A stretch of 64,000 nt of DNA from Stenotrophomonas pavanii (GTDB lineage Bacteria; Pseudomonadota; Gammaproteobacteria; Xanthomonadales; Xanthomonadaceae), in the NCBI RefSeq assembly GCF_900101175.1, contig NZ_FNFQ01000014.1, positions 62,001 to 126,000 of the forward strand, given 5' to 3'. This document shows positions 19,101 through 26,463 of this stretch, piece by piece. The translations under genes and the position numbers were made by a program. Each line of letters opens with the position of its first letter. Positions within the stretch are counted from its first letter, which is position 1. The notes below the pieces were generated by a model. That model did no database searches. It was not told where the DNA came from and saw nothing but the letters and a program-made list of their open reading frames with translations.

Positions 19101-19738
19101 AGCGCGAACTGGACGGCTACCTGTCCGGCCGCGGTGGCGAAGCCATCGAGGAACAGCCGCTGGAACGCGTGGAAAACCAGCAGTACATCCACTACCAGAA
19201 AGGTTCGCTGGCCTTCTACCGCCTGCGCGAGGAGATCGGCGAGCAGGCGCTGAACCGTGCGTTGAAGCGCTTCCTGCAGGACAAGGGCTACCAGCAGCCG
19301 CCGTACACCACCTCACGCGAGCTGCTGGGCTACATCCGCGCCGAGACGCCGGCCGACCGCCAGCAGCTGGTCACCGACCTGTTCGAGAAGATCAGCTTCT
19401 ACGACAACCGGGTGATGGCCGCCAGCGCCCGCAAGCGCGATGATGGCCGCTACGACGTGACACTGGACCTGCACGCGGCCAAGCAGTACGCCGACGGCAA
19501 GGGCAAGGAAAGTGACGGGAAGATGGATGACTGGGTCGAGGTCGGCGTATTCGCCAACGGGCCGTCGGGCAAGGAGCGCGACCAGAAGGTGCTGTACCTG
19601 CAGCGCCACCACATCACCAGCGCCGCGCCGAAGATCACGGTGACGGTGGATGAAAAGCCGGATGAAGCGGGCTTTGACCCGTACAACAAGCTGATCGACC
19701 GGGTGAGCGATGACAACCGGCGCAAGGTGACGATGTGA
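16154..19738 (+). CDS. ABC-2 permease fused to M1 family zinc aminopeptidase domain
   Basis: A 1194-residue protein with two blocks of membrane helices, about residues 15-260 and 310-600. Each resembles an ABC-2 permease unit. A soluble C-terminal region of about 590 residues follows and carries an M1 gluzincin site, TAHEIAHQWW, with the probable third zinc ligand in LSESLSQYS. The spacing from the second His to that Glu is 19 residues, one more than in classical M1 enzymes. The gene follows its ATPase by 12 bp. Such fusions are known in Proteobacteria and Bacteroidetes, but the substrate is undefined; peptide export coupled to trimming is one possibility. No stop or frameshift interrupts it. 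Confidence 0.9.
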   Translation: MILNFFRFELREQLRSPLLWLLAGLFALLAFAAASSDAVQIGGGSGNVHSNAPTVIAQMLGIFTLLGMLVTALFVSNALLRDFELGTAELIFASPVKRRDYLAGRIAAALATGLLFYLLVAFGLWLAPFMPWVDAERMGPISWQGYAWSFAVIVIPNLLFTTALLSLLAAVTRSILWVYIGLVAYLVLFGASAAVLRDIDNTWLAVLSEPLGMRALSRTIRYWSTAEHNSGVPGLAGYLLANRALWLGVTALLFAATFALFRTERSGSGRRRWGRRQAQPVADAAALRPTRTPLPRVVPAFSASTAWQQFLRQVRFDTRGVLRSVPFIVLLVLGMANFLPNALFRQTLYGTSIWPVTSQMIMGLQGAFSWLLVIIVLFFAGELVWKERSARINEVTDAMPVPNWVPLLAKFTALLAVIICFQAAGALAAMGVQLVKGYTHLEPLLYLRSLAMDSVIYLLMGGLALVLQVLTNNKFLGYALLIVVMIGQGVLGMLDYTQNLYNFGGWPNAPYSDMNGYGHFLPGQLAFQGYWALFLLTLMCLASAFWVRGVSQGLRQRLALAGRRLRGPTGVFAGLAALAFAGVGGWLYWSTNIRNEFISPDQQLDLQARYERELSKYRALPQPRIVAVDNRVDLFPESQSMVIDANWTVRNTHATPIQDVHVSMGDDKQLVDVDLGGQTLSLRDADLGYRIYRLQKPLQPGETRNVHFRVVQNPNGITAGQAPSNIVDNGTFFNSRVLPSFGYSEGAEITDRNERRKRGLGEPRRMPRLEDEAARANTYIANDADWLDFRTTVCTAPDQVALAPGYLQHETTVNGRRCFSYAMDRPMLNFYAYLSARWEVRKAKYKDIPIEVYFDPAHGYNVDRMIEAVQKSLAYYEANFTPYQHRQVRIIEFPGYARFAQSFANTIPYSEAIGFIADLRDPDKVDYVFYVTAHEIAHQWWAHQVIGANVQGATVLSESLSQYSALMVMEQEYGRQHMRQFLKRELDGYLSGRGGEAIEEQPLERVENQQYIHYQKGSLAFYRLREEIGEQALNRALKRFLQDKGYQQPPYTTSRELLGYIRAETPADRQQLVTDLFEKISFYDNRVMAASARKRDDGRYDVTLDLHAAKQYADGKGKESDGKMDDWVEVGVFANGPSGKERDQKVLYLQRHHITSAAPKITVTVDEKPDEAGFDPYNKLIDRVSDDNRRKVTM

Positions 19739-19819
19739 GGAACGGGGTGCCGGCCGATGCGCCGGCGCTCCGCGCAACACATGCGGGGTTTGGAGTGGCT
19801 TGACTTGGCTCGCCCTACT

Positions 19820-19843
19820 GTAGTGCCGAGCCATGCTCGGCAC
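19820..19843 (+). repeat. SMAG-type palindrome, single unit
   Basis: A GTAG head is followed by a hairpin (GTGCCGAG / CTCGGCAC). It sits between the ABC fusion gene and the convergent small membrane protein gene. It matches the GTAG-headed palindromes described in S. maltophilia. Confidence 0.75.
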
Positions 19844-19867
19844 ATTGTCCACGACAGCCGCGAAGGT

Positions 19868-20185
19868 TCAGCGCACCGGGGGCTTTGGCCCCAGCAACGC
19901 CAGCAGCACGAAGACCACGATCGAGGCGACGGTGCCGAGCGCCGCCGGCAACCCGAATGCCCAGGCCGAACGACCCCGCTGGTGCGCCCACTGGGCCAGA
20001 TGCCAGGCCGCGCCCAGGTTGATCAGCCAGGCAATGACGAACACCGGCCACAGCACCATGCCCACCGCGCGCAGCACGGGCATGGACACCAGCGCGGCGA
20101 CAATGGCCGCGATCAGGAAGACCAGCGCGGAGCGGGAATGGCGTGATCGTGCCGGTGCGTCGGCAGGCAATTCCCTCGATTCCAT
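19868..20185 (-). CDS. Small integral membrane protein, unknown function
   Basis: A 105-residue protein with three hydrophobic segments, about residues 18-38, 40-60 and 78-98, joined by short polar loops (HLAQWAHQRGRSAW). It starts at ATG 20185 and ends KPPVR. No family is recognised. Codon positions follow the strong GC bias of neighbouring genes, and the hydrophobic pattern is coherent, so it is likely real. It points toward the ABC fusion gene and stands alone between SMAG units. Confidence 0.65.
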   Translation of the reverse strand: MESRELPADAPARSRHSRSALVFLIAAIVAALVSMPVLRAVGMVLWPVFVIAWLINLGAAWHLAQWAHQRGRSAWAFGLPAALGTVASIVVFVLLALLGPKPPVR

Positions 20186-20249
20186 GGCAGCGCCTCGATC
20201 CCGGTGTTGACCAAGGGGATCACGTACGGCGCCCGAAGGGAAGCTCTGT

Positions 20250-20318
20250 GTAGAGTCGCGCCGTGCTCGACGGATCCGGCATTGCGCGAACGGCAGCCGA
20301 GCATGGCCGCGGCTCTAC
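20250..20318. repeat. SMAG-type pair, inverted
   Basis: Two diverged GTAG-headed hairpins face each other, 20250-20271 and 20295-20318. They lie in the gap between the small membrane protein and the SseB-like gene, ending 3 bp before the SseB-like stop codon. Confidence 0.6.
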
Positions 20319-20320
20319 AA

Positions 20321-20707
20321 TCAACCCGGGGCGAAGTCCTTCAGGATCTCGCCGACGCCGCTGGGCGAGATCTCGAAGCCCAGCGGAGTGCCCGGATTGA
20401 TCACCACGCCGTAGCCACCCGGCACGCGGCGCAGCACGTCCAGCATCCGCCAGCGGATCTGGTGTTCGGCCTGCTGGCTGTAGATGCCCACGCGCGACTG
20501 ATCGGTGAACACGGCCACGTGCAGGGTGCCCTGCTTGTCGAACAGCAGCGGGTCGAAGCCGCTGCCATCGGGGGTCACCAGGCTGCCGGTCAGCAGCACC
20601 ACCTCGGAGGCGACGAAAGCCTCCATGAAGGCGCGGATCGGCACCGCGCCGTCCATCGCCGCCTTCAGCAGGGTTTCGATCGGGGTCTGCGGGGCGAGGT
20701 CGGTCAT
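20321..20707 (-). CDS. SseB-like N-terminal domain protein
   Basis: A 128-residue cytosolic protein resembling the SseB N-terminal domain (PF07179). Features are the start TPIETLLKAAMDG, the central DPLLFDKQGTLHVAVFTDQS, and the C-terminal GYGVVINPGTPLGFEISPSG. E. coli SseB is only loosely characterised, and stand-alone domains of this kind have no defined role. The gene is monocistronic between SMAG pairs. Confidence 0.78.
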   Translation of the reverse strand: MTDLAPQTPIETLLKAAMDGAVPIRAFMEAFVASEVVLLTGSLVTPDGSGFDPLLFDKQGTLHVAVFTDQSRVGIYSQQAEHQIRWRMLDVLRRVPGGYGVVINPGTPLGFEISPSGVGEILKDFAPG

Positions 20708-20760
20708 GGCGGTGCGGCACGGCGTGAGGGGGGCCTATTGTGCCGCATAGGGTCGCCCCG

Positions 20761-20832
20761 GTAGTGCCGGCCGCTGGCCGGCACCTGAAGGGACCATGGA
20801 TTCATGGGTTGCCGGCCAGCGGCCGGCACTAC
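20761..20832. repeat. SMAG pair (inverted), overlapping the amylase stop codon
   Basis: Two canonical units face each other: 20761-20783 (GTAG then a GCCGGC-rich hairpin) and 20811-20832 on the opposite strand. The GTAG of the second unit provides the TAG stop codon of the alpha-amylase gene at 20829-20831. Confidence 0.85.
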
Positions 20833-22544
20833 CGCCCCAGGCGCACGTCCCGCGCCTTCTGGTCGGCCACCGCCTTGTCCAGCTCGGCCTGCAGCGCGGG
20901 CTGCTGTACCGGCGCATCCAGCACGTAGACCTTCACCCCGTGCGCAGGCACTTCAGTCTGCAGGCGGTTCTTCACTTTCACCTCGCCGCCGCCCAGCGCA
21001 TCGCGCCAGCGGCCCGCCTGGAGGTAACGCGCCACGGTGAAGGTCCGGGCCTGGTCGCCCTTGTTCAACAGCACCAGCGCGGTCTGCGCCACGTCGCCGT
21101 GCTGCAGTACGCGGAAGAACACCGCCTCGTCGCCCTGCAGCCGCTCGTTCACCTGCAGGCCACGCTGCAGCGCCGGAGTGGCCTCACGCAGCCTGGCGAT
21201 GCGCTGCAGCGGCGCAAAGATCGGGCTCTGCGGCGCGGCGTCGACACGCTCCTGGCCAAAGTACGCGCGGTTGCCGGCGTGCTCGGCGCGACCGCGCATG
21301 AAGCCGGTTTCCGAGCCGTAGTAGACCACCGGAATGCCGCGCGCGGTGAACAGCCAGTTGTGCGCATCGATGAAGCCGTTGTCGCTCGCCTGCAGGCGAG
21401 GCATGTCATGGTTGTCGTAGAAGCTCATCAGCTCGTACGGGTTGGCGTAGGGACCGCCACTCAGGTGCAGCGGCTCGGCCAGGACTTCAAAGCCCTTGCC
21501 GGCGGTGCCGAAGGCCTGCTCCAGCGCCCCCCGCAACGGGAAGTCGAGCACGCTGACGTTGGCGTTGGCCGGCCAGGTGTGCTCGGCAATGCGCGCGGCA
21601 TCGTAGTCGAACGCCTCGCCGAACATGAACATGCCCGGATGCTCGGCACGGATGCGCTTGACGAAGGCGTGCCACCACGGGTGCGGCAGCCAACCGATGG
21701 TGTCGATGCGCAGTGCATCCACGCCCTGCGCGGTCCATTGCAGGTAGGCGCCCACCAGGTAATCCATCACCGCCGGGTTGTCCTGGTTGAAGTCGGACAG
21801 CTCGGCCAGATTGCCGTCGAAGATCGAACCGTCCTTGCTGTCGACCGGCCCGATGTTGTTGTAGAACGCGTGCAGCGGGTTGTGCTTCGGATCCAGCTTC
21901 TGGGGCGGCAGGTTCTGGTGGTCGGCGATCAGCCTGCCCTCCTTGTCGAAGATCTGCCCAAACTGCGGCTGCCGCGTTGGCATGGTCCAGGCCGGCGAGC
22001 CGTGGTTGCCGACAATGTCCAGCACCACCTTCAGGCCCGCGCCATGCAGCCCTTTGGTCAGCCCGGCGAAGTCCAGGTCCTTGCTGGGCAGGTGCTCGTC
22101 GAGCTTGTAGAAGTTGATGCCCCAGTAGCCGTGGTAGCCGGTCTTGCCGCGGTCGGTCAGCGTACTGGTGCAGCTGATCGGCTTGCTGCCGGTAAACGCC
22201 TCGTCCGGATTGTCGACGATGGGCGTGATCCACACCGCGCCGAAGCCGAGGTCGCGGATGTACTGCGCATTGTCGAGCACGCCGCGGAAGTCACCGCCGA
22301 GGTAGCCGATGTTGCCGTCCACCTTGTCCGGGCACGGCACCGGAATATCGAAGGTGCGGTGCGCGCCGCCCTGGTCGCGATGATCGTTGGCCGGATCACC
22401 GTTGACGAAGCGGTCGGTGACCACGAAGTACACCGCATCGCTGGCGAACGGCTCGGTGGTACCGACGTAGTCCGGGCGCGGCGCGGCCGCCGCCTGGCCG
22501 GCCAGCAGTACAAGGGAAACAGCAACAGACAGCGCACCACGCAT
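20829..22544 (-). CDS. Secreted alpha-amylase family enzyme (GH13)
   Basis: A 571-residue GH13 hydrolase with a Sec signal peptide (VAVSLVLLAGQAAAA). The catalytic triad is visible: nucleophile Asp281 in ALRIDTIGW, acid/base Glu310 in MFGEAFDYD and Asp380 in YDNHDMPRL. DIVGNHGSP supplies conserved region I. The ATG at 22544 overlaps the TGA of the MFS gene by one base. The frame continues upstream inside that gene, so a longer start is rejected. It should hydrolyse alpha-glucans or maltodextrins outside the cytoplasm and is the last gene of the minus-strand operon. Its stop codon TAG is contributed by a SMAG element. Confidence 0.92.
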   Translation of the reverse strand: MRGALSVAVSLVLLAGQAAAAPRPDYVGTTEPFASDAVYFVVTDRFVNGDPANDHRDQGGAHRTFDIPVPCPDKVDGNIGYLGGDFRGVLDNAQYIRDLGFGAVWITPIVDNPDEAFTGSKPISCTSTLTDRGKTGYHGYWGINFYKLDEHLPSKDLDFAGLTKGLHGAGLKVVLDIVGNHGSPAWTMPTRQPQFGQIFDKEGRLIADHQNLPPQKLDPKHNPLHAFYNNIGPVDSKDGSIFDGNLAELSDFNQDNPAVMDYLVGAYLQWTAQGVDALRIDTIGWLPHPWWHAFVKRIRAEHPGMFMFGEAFDYDAARIAEHTWPANANVSVLDFPLRGALEQAFGTAGKGFEVLAEPLHLSGGPYANPYELMSFYDNHDMPRLQASDNGFIDAHNWLFTARGIPVVYYGSETGFMRGRAEHAGNRAYFGQERVDAAPQSPIFAPLQRIARLREATPALQRGLQVNERLQGDEAVFFRVLQHGDVAQTALVLLNKGDQARTFTVARYLQAGRWRDALGGGEVKVKNRLQTEVPAHGVKVYVLDAPVQQPALQAELDKAVADQKARDVRLGR

Positions 22545-24031
22545 CACACCACCTCCGGACGGGACGGTACCCGCAGCACGCACAGGCCGGCGACGAACAG
22601 GCTGCAACCGCCCAGCACCAGCACCTGCATCGGCTGGCCGCCCAGCCAGGCGCGCAGGGCAAAGCCAAGCGCACTGGCAGCGACCAGCTGCGGGATCACG
22701 ATGAAGAAATTGAAGATGCCCATGTACACGCCCATCTTCGATGCCGGCACGCTGTCGGACAGCAGTGCATACGGCAGCGACAGGATCGAGGCCCAGGCGA
22801 AGCCAACGCCCACCATCGACAGCAGCAGCCAGTGCGGATCGCGGATGAACATCAATGAGACCAGGCCGGCGCCGCCCAGCCACAGGTTGACCAGGTGGCT
22901 CCAGCGCAGGCCGATCGCACGCACCAACGGTGGAATCAGCACTGCGGCCAGCGCGGCAAAACCGTTGTAGGCACCGAACAGCACACCCACCCAGTTGGCG
23001 CCCTCGTTGTAGGCCGCCGACTGTGGATCGGTCGAACCGAAATGGGTGCCCGCCACTGCGGCGGTGGTGTAGATCCACATCGCGAACAGCGCAAACCACG
23101 AGAAGAACTGCACCCATGCCAGGCGACGCATGGTGATCGGCATCGCGCGCAGGTCACCCACGATGGCGGCCAGCATGTGGGTGGCCGGCAACGCGCGCGC
23201 GGCCGCCAGCAACAGGCCATAGCCGGCGCACAGGCCCGCCAGCACGTACAGCATCCTGTCGCCTTGCCGCCAGGTGATCAGCAGGGCCAGCAACACACCC
23301 AGCCCGAGCCACAAGGCCACCTGCGTCCACGGTGCAGGACCACTGATCACCGCTGCTGCGTGGTGTGCCGGAGGTTCGGCATCATCGAAACCGGCCAGCT
23401 CTGCCGGCGAGTATTCGCGGGTGCTGGCCACTGTCCAGGTGATCGCCGCCAGCAGCACCACCGCGCCGAAATAGAACGCATAGCGCACGGTGTCGGGCAC
23501 TTCCCCGGCGGCTGCGGTGTTGGCGACACCGAAATGAGCCAAGATGAAGGGCAGGAAGCTGGCGACGATCGCACCCACGCCGATGAAGAAGCTCTGCATC
23601 GCGTAGCCGGCGGGGCGCTGGCGCGGCGCCAGCTGGTCGCCGACGAAGGCACGGAACGGCTCCATCGATACGTTGATCGACGCGTCCAGCACCCACAGCG
23701 TGCCGGCGGCGATCCACAGCGTCGGTGAGTTCGGCATCACCAGCAGCGCCAGCGTGGTGAGCACCGCCCCGATCATGAAGAACGGACGGCGGCGCCCCCA
23801 TCGTGTCCAGGTGCGATCGGACAGGTAGCCGATCACCGGCTGGACCAGCAGGCCGGTCAGCGGCGCCGCGATCCACAGCCCGGGCACCGCATCCATGTCC
23901 GCGCCCAGCGTCTCGAAAATGCGGCTGGCGTTGGCATTCTGCAGGGCGAAGCCGAACTGGATGCCGAGGAACCCGAAGCACATGTTCCAGATCTGCCAGA
24001 ACGACAGCTGCGGCTTGGCCGGACGGTTCAT
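22544..24031 (-). CDS. MFS maltose/maltodextrin-type transporter
   Basis: A 495-residue major facilitator with about twelve hydrophobic segments. The N-terminal region LSFWQIWNMCFGFLGIQFGF and the motif SDRTWTRWGRRRPFF match the GPH/SLC45-like disaccharide symporters found in maltose and sucrose loci of Xanthomonadales and Caulobacter. It overlaps the upstream glycosidase gene by four bases (ATGA) and the downstream amylase by one base, so the three genes form one translation-coupled operon. It probably imports maltose or short maltodextrins across the inner membrane with protons. Confidence 0.9.
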   Translation of the reverse strand: MNRPAKPQLSFWQIWNMCFGFLGIQFGFALQNANASRIFETLGADMDAVPGLWIAAPLTGLLVQPVIGYLSDRTWTRWGRRRPFFMIGAVLTTLALLVMPNSPTLWIAAGTLWVLDASINVSMEPFRAFVGDQLAPRQRPAGYAMQSFFIGVGAIVASFLPFILAHFGVANTAAAGEVPDTVRYAFYFGAVVLLAAITWTVASTREYSPAELAGFDDAEPPAHHAAAVISGPAPWTQVALWLGLGVLLALLITWRQGDRMLYVLAGLCAGYGLLLAAARALPATHMLAAIVGDLRAMPITMRRLAWVQFFSWFALFAMWIYTTAAVAGTHFGSTDPQSAAYNEGANWVGVLFGAYNGFAALAAVLIPPLVRAIGLRWSHLVNLWLGGAGLVSLMFIRDPHWLLLSMVGVGFAWASILSLPYALLSDSVPASKMGVYMGIFNFFIVIPQLVAASALGFALRAWLGGQPMQVLVLGGCSLFVAGLCVLRVPSRPEVV

Positions 24032-26220
24032 GGTGCGCCCTCTGCGGCCGCAACCGGCGCCACTGTCAGTGCCCGCACCTGGGCCTGGTTCACCACGCCA
24101 TCGCGCCCGCCCTTGCCGCCGGTGTAATGCGCGAAGTGCTGCAGCGCGCTCATGTTGAACCCCTCTTCAAGCGTGATCGTGCAGCGGCCCCTGGTCACCG
24201 GGAACGTCGCCGAGGTCGAATCCTGCACGGCTACGCTGTGCGGCAGGGTGACCGTACGCCGCTGCAGCGGCTGGCCCGGGCATTGCAGCGCCAGCTGTTT
24301 CACTGCAGCCGTCACCCCGGTGTTGATCGGCCCGCTGGGGTTGCTGTACTGCAGGCGCAGGCGTACCTGCCCGGCTTTGGCCGGGGTGAACTGCCAGCGC
24401 GTTGCGCCCTTCAGCAGCTGCTGCGGACCGACGCAGCGCATCGGGCTGTGCAGCGACTCCAACGCCCCGTCGCGCATGGTCAGGCTGAGGCAATGCTGTA
24501 GGCCATCATCAACGATGCGTGCCACACCCTGCGTGACCGCAGTCACCGCCCGGCCGTCCCGCCACAGCACCTGGCCTTCGGCCACCGGCACCGACCAACC
24601 CTTGCCGCTGCGTCGTACCTGCGGTACGGCCGGGGTCGCCGGCGCGCGCGCATTGGCATCGGCCGTGCTGGCGGGCAACGCACGCGACGGCGCGGCCACC
24701 AGTTGTACGGTGGTCGTGGTGCCCCGCGTCTTCACCGTGCCCGCCACCAGCAGGCCATCACCCACCTGCTTCGGGCGCTCCAGTACATAACGCTTGCCAT
24801 CGGCCTCAAGGGAGATGCGGCGCTGCTTGCCGAACAGTTCGGGCACCAGCGCGACCGGCAGCTTGGGCTGCACGCGGCCATCGTCCTGCACGCCGAACAC
24901 GCCTTCGACCACCATCGACAGGTACCCCGCCACCGACCACAACTGGCGTTCGGAATTGACCACCGGGCCGCTCAGCGCGCCTTCCTCGACATGCACGGCC
25001 TGGCTGACCAGTTCGTAGTTTTCCATGTTGGAACCGGCCAGGGCGGCGCCGCGCATCAGCGAGCGGATTTCGGCGGCGATGCGCGGCGCATCGTCCAGCT
25101 GCCGCGCCGCGCGCAGCGCGTAGGCGCTGACGAACGGCCAGATCGCACGGTTGTGGTAGATCGGCTGCTGCGCCTCCTGCGGCCACACCACCGGGCTGCC
25201 AGCCGGTGCCCTCGGGTACGCGGCCAGCGCGCGGTGCGCGCGCTCGGGCGGCAGCACCCCGGCCAGGATGCCCAGCGACAGGCCGAGCAGATCCACCTTG
25301 GCGTACGGCACCGGGTGCGCGGCTTCGCCGATGTAGCTCATGTACTGGCCCATGTCCTCGCGCCAGAAGCGTGTATCGATCTGCTGCGCCAACGCATCGG
25401 CCCACGCCCTGTAGTCGGCCGCACGGGCGTCGCCGTGCTGCCCGGCCAGGCGTTCGGCCAGGCGCAGTGCCTGGTAGTGCAGCACGTTGGTGGCCAGTGC
25501 GTAGGAATCACCGATGAAGCGCACGTCCTCGCGGGTCCAGTCCGGATAGGTCTGCTCGCGCCAGTCCAGGAACGAGGTCTCGCCACGGTACAGGCCCATC
25601 TGCGCGTCGAACACCATTGCGCGGTCCTGTGCCAGCGTGCCCTGCAGCGCCTGCCAGACCTGGTCGGCAAACGCGCGATCCGCCAGCAGATGGCGCGCGG
25701 CCAGGAACCACACCACGCGATCACTGCTGATCGGCCAGCTGCCGCCGGAACCGGTGTCCTGCGCCACGAACAGGCCGGGCGTACGCCCGTCACGGGATGC
25801 CGACAGCTTGAACTGCAGCGACTGCCGGGTCCGCTGCGGGTCCAGCCGCGCCAGCGCCAGATCGGCGGCGAAGCTGACATCGCGGGTCCACACATAGGGC
25901 CAGCGCGCACCGGTCTGGAAGCAGTCGCACGGGACCGGCCGGCCCTCGTCGAACGCCGGATCGCGGATCGCGTCCACCCGGTCCTGGTCCATCTCCTGTT
26001 GGGCCAGCGCGAACAACGCATCGAACATGACGCTGTCGGTGTGGCTGCGCATCGGCATGGGCGCGATGCGCACCTCTCCCTTCGGCGCATGCAGCACGAA
26101 GCCACCCTTGGCAGCCGCTTCGGCGCGCGCGTTGCGGCCGTCGAATTGCAGGTCGGCCGCCTGCGCGGTCGAACCCAGCGCTGCCCCCAGGGCAGCGGTC
26201 AGGCAAATGATCTTCAGCAT
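24028..26220 (-). CDS. Secreted six-hairpin (alpha/alpha-barrel) glycoside hydrolase
   Basis: A 730-residue protein with a Sec signal (LTAALGAALGSTAQA). An (alpha/alpha)6-barrel-like region follows, with PYVWTRDVSFAADLALARLD near residue 105 and ENYELVSQAVHVEEGALSGP near residue 400. A beta-rich C-terminus ends in APVAAAEGAP. The pattern suggests glucoamylase or amylo-1,6-glucosidase-like enzymes, but no exact GH family is assigned. The ATG at 26220 was chosen because it opens on the signal peptide; the frame extends 22 codons upstream. It is the first gene of the minus-strand operon and is divergent from the GH97 gene. Confidence 0.8.
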   Translation of the reverse strand: MLKIICLTAALGAALGSTAQAADLQFDGRNARAEAAAKGGFVLHAPKGEVRIAPMPMRSHTDSVMFDALFALAQQEMDQDRVDAIRDPAFDEGRPVPCDCFQTGARWPYVWTRDVSFAADLALARLDPQRTRQSLQFKLSASRDGRTPGLFVAQDTGSGGSWPISSDRVVWFLAARHLLADRAFADQVWQALQGTLAQDRAMVFDAQMGLYRGETSFLDWREQTYPDWTREDVRFIGDSYALATNVLHYQALRLAERLAGQHGDARAADYRAWADALAQQIDTRFWREDMGQYMSYIGEAAHPVPYAKVDLLGLSLGILAGVLPPERAHRALAAYPRAPAGSPVVWPQEAQQPIYHNRAIWPFVSAYALRAARQLDDAPRIAAEIRSLMRGAALAGSNMENYELVSQAVHVEEGALSGPVVNSERQLWSVAGYLSMVVEGVFGVQDDGRVQPKLPVALVPELFGKQRRISLEADGKRYVLERPKQVGDGLLVAGTVKTRGTTTTVQLVAAPSRALPASTADANARAPATPAVPQVRRSGKGWSVPVAEGQVLWRDGRAVTAVTQGVARIVDDGLQHCLSLTMRDGALESLHSPMRCVGPQQLLKGATRWQFTPAKAGQVRLRLQYSNPSGPINTGVTAAVKQLALQCPGQPLQRRTVTLPHSVAVQDSTSATFPVTRGRCTITLEEGFNMSALQHFAHYTGGKGGRDGVVNQAQVRALTVAPVAAAEGAP

Positions 26221-26370
26221 CGAAGCGGCGGACCGGCTTGCGCCCGTCGGCCTCCCTCCCTCTCTGCACGCGTTGTAGGTCCGCACCGTCGTTGCCGGCG
26301 GGCGGGCGCGGCCCCTCCCTCAAGGTGCCCTGGCCCCATGGTAGACGCGGGGCTGTCAGCTGCGTCCAGT

Positions 26371-26384
26371 TGCATACGTATTCA
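26371..26384. promoter_or_regulatory. Maltodextrin operator-like site, copy 1
   Basis: TGCATACGTATTCA is a near-palindrome centred on TACGTA. It lies 150 bp ahead of the six-hairpin glycosidase operon and 80 bp ahead of the GH97 gene, in the shared divergent region. Matching sites occur at 28623 (reverse orientation) and 33565. Confidence 0.78.
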
Positions 26385-26463
26385 TGGCATCGCGCGGTGG
26401 CGCGCCCGCCGCGCTGGCTTATGGTCCGGGTCTGCCAACGGCGCCTTGGGAGGGGAACTGCCG

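Noticed and set aside
16649..19192. 847-codon open frame opposite the ABC/M1 fusion gene
   Set aside because: It has the His/Gln/Arg-rich composition seen when a high-GC gene is read on the other strand. It has no domain, and the sense frame carries clear motifs.
22545..23117. Long N-terminal extension of the alpha-amylase
   Set aside because: The extension overlaps the MFS gene in another frame, and the ATG at 22544 opens exactly on a signal peptide.
24703..26463. Extension of the GH97 frame across 1.7 kb upstream
   Set aside because: It runs opposite the six-hairpin glycosidase. The signal peptide and ribosome site are at 26464.
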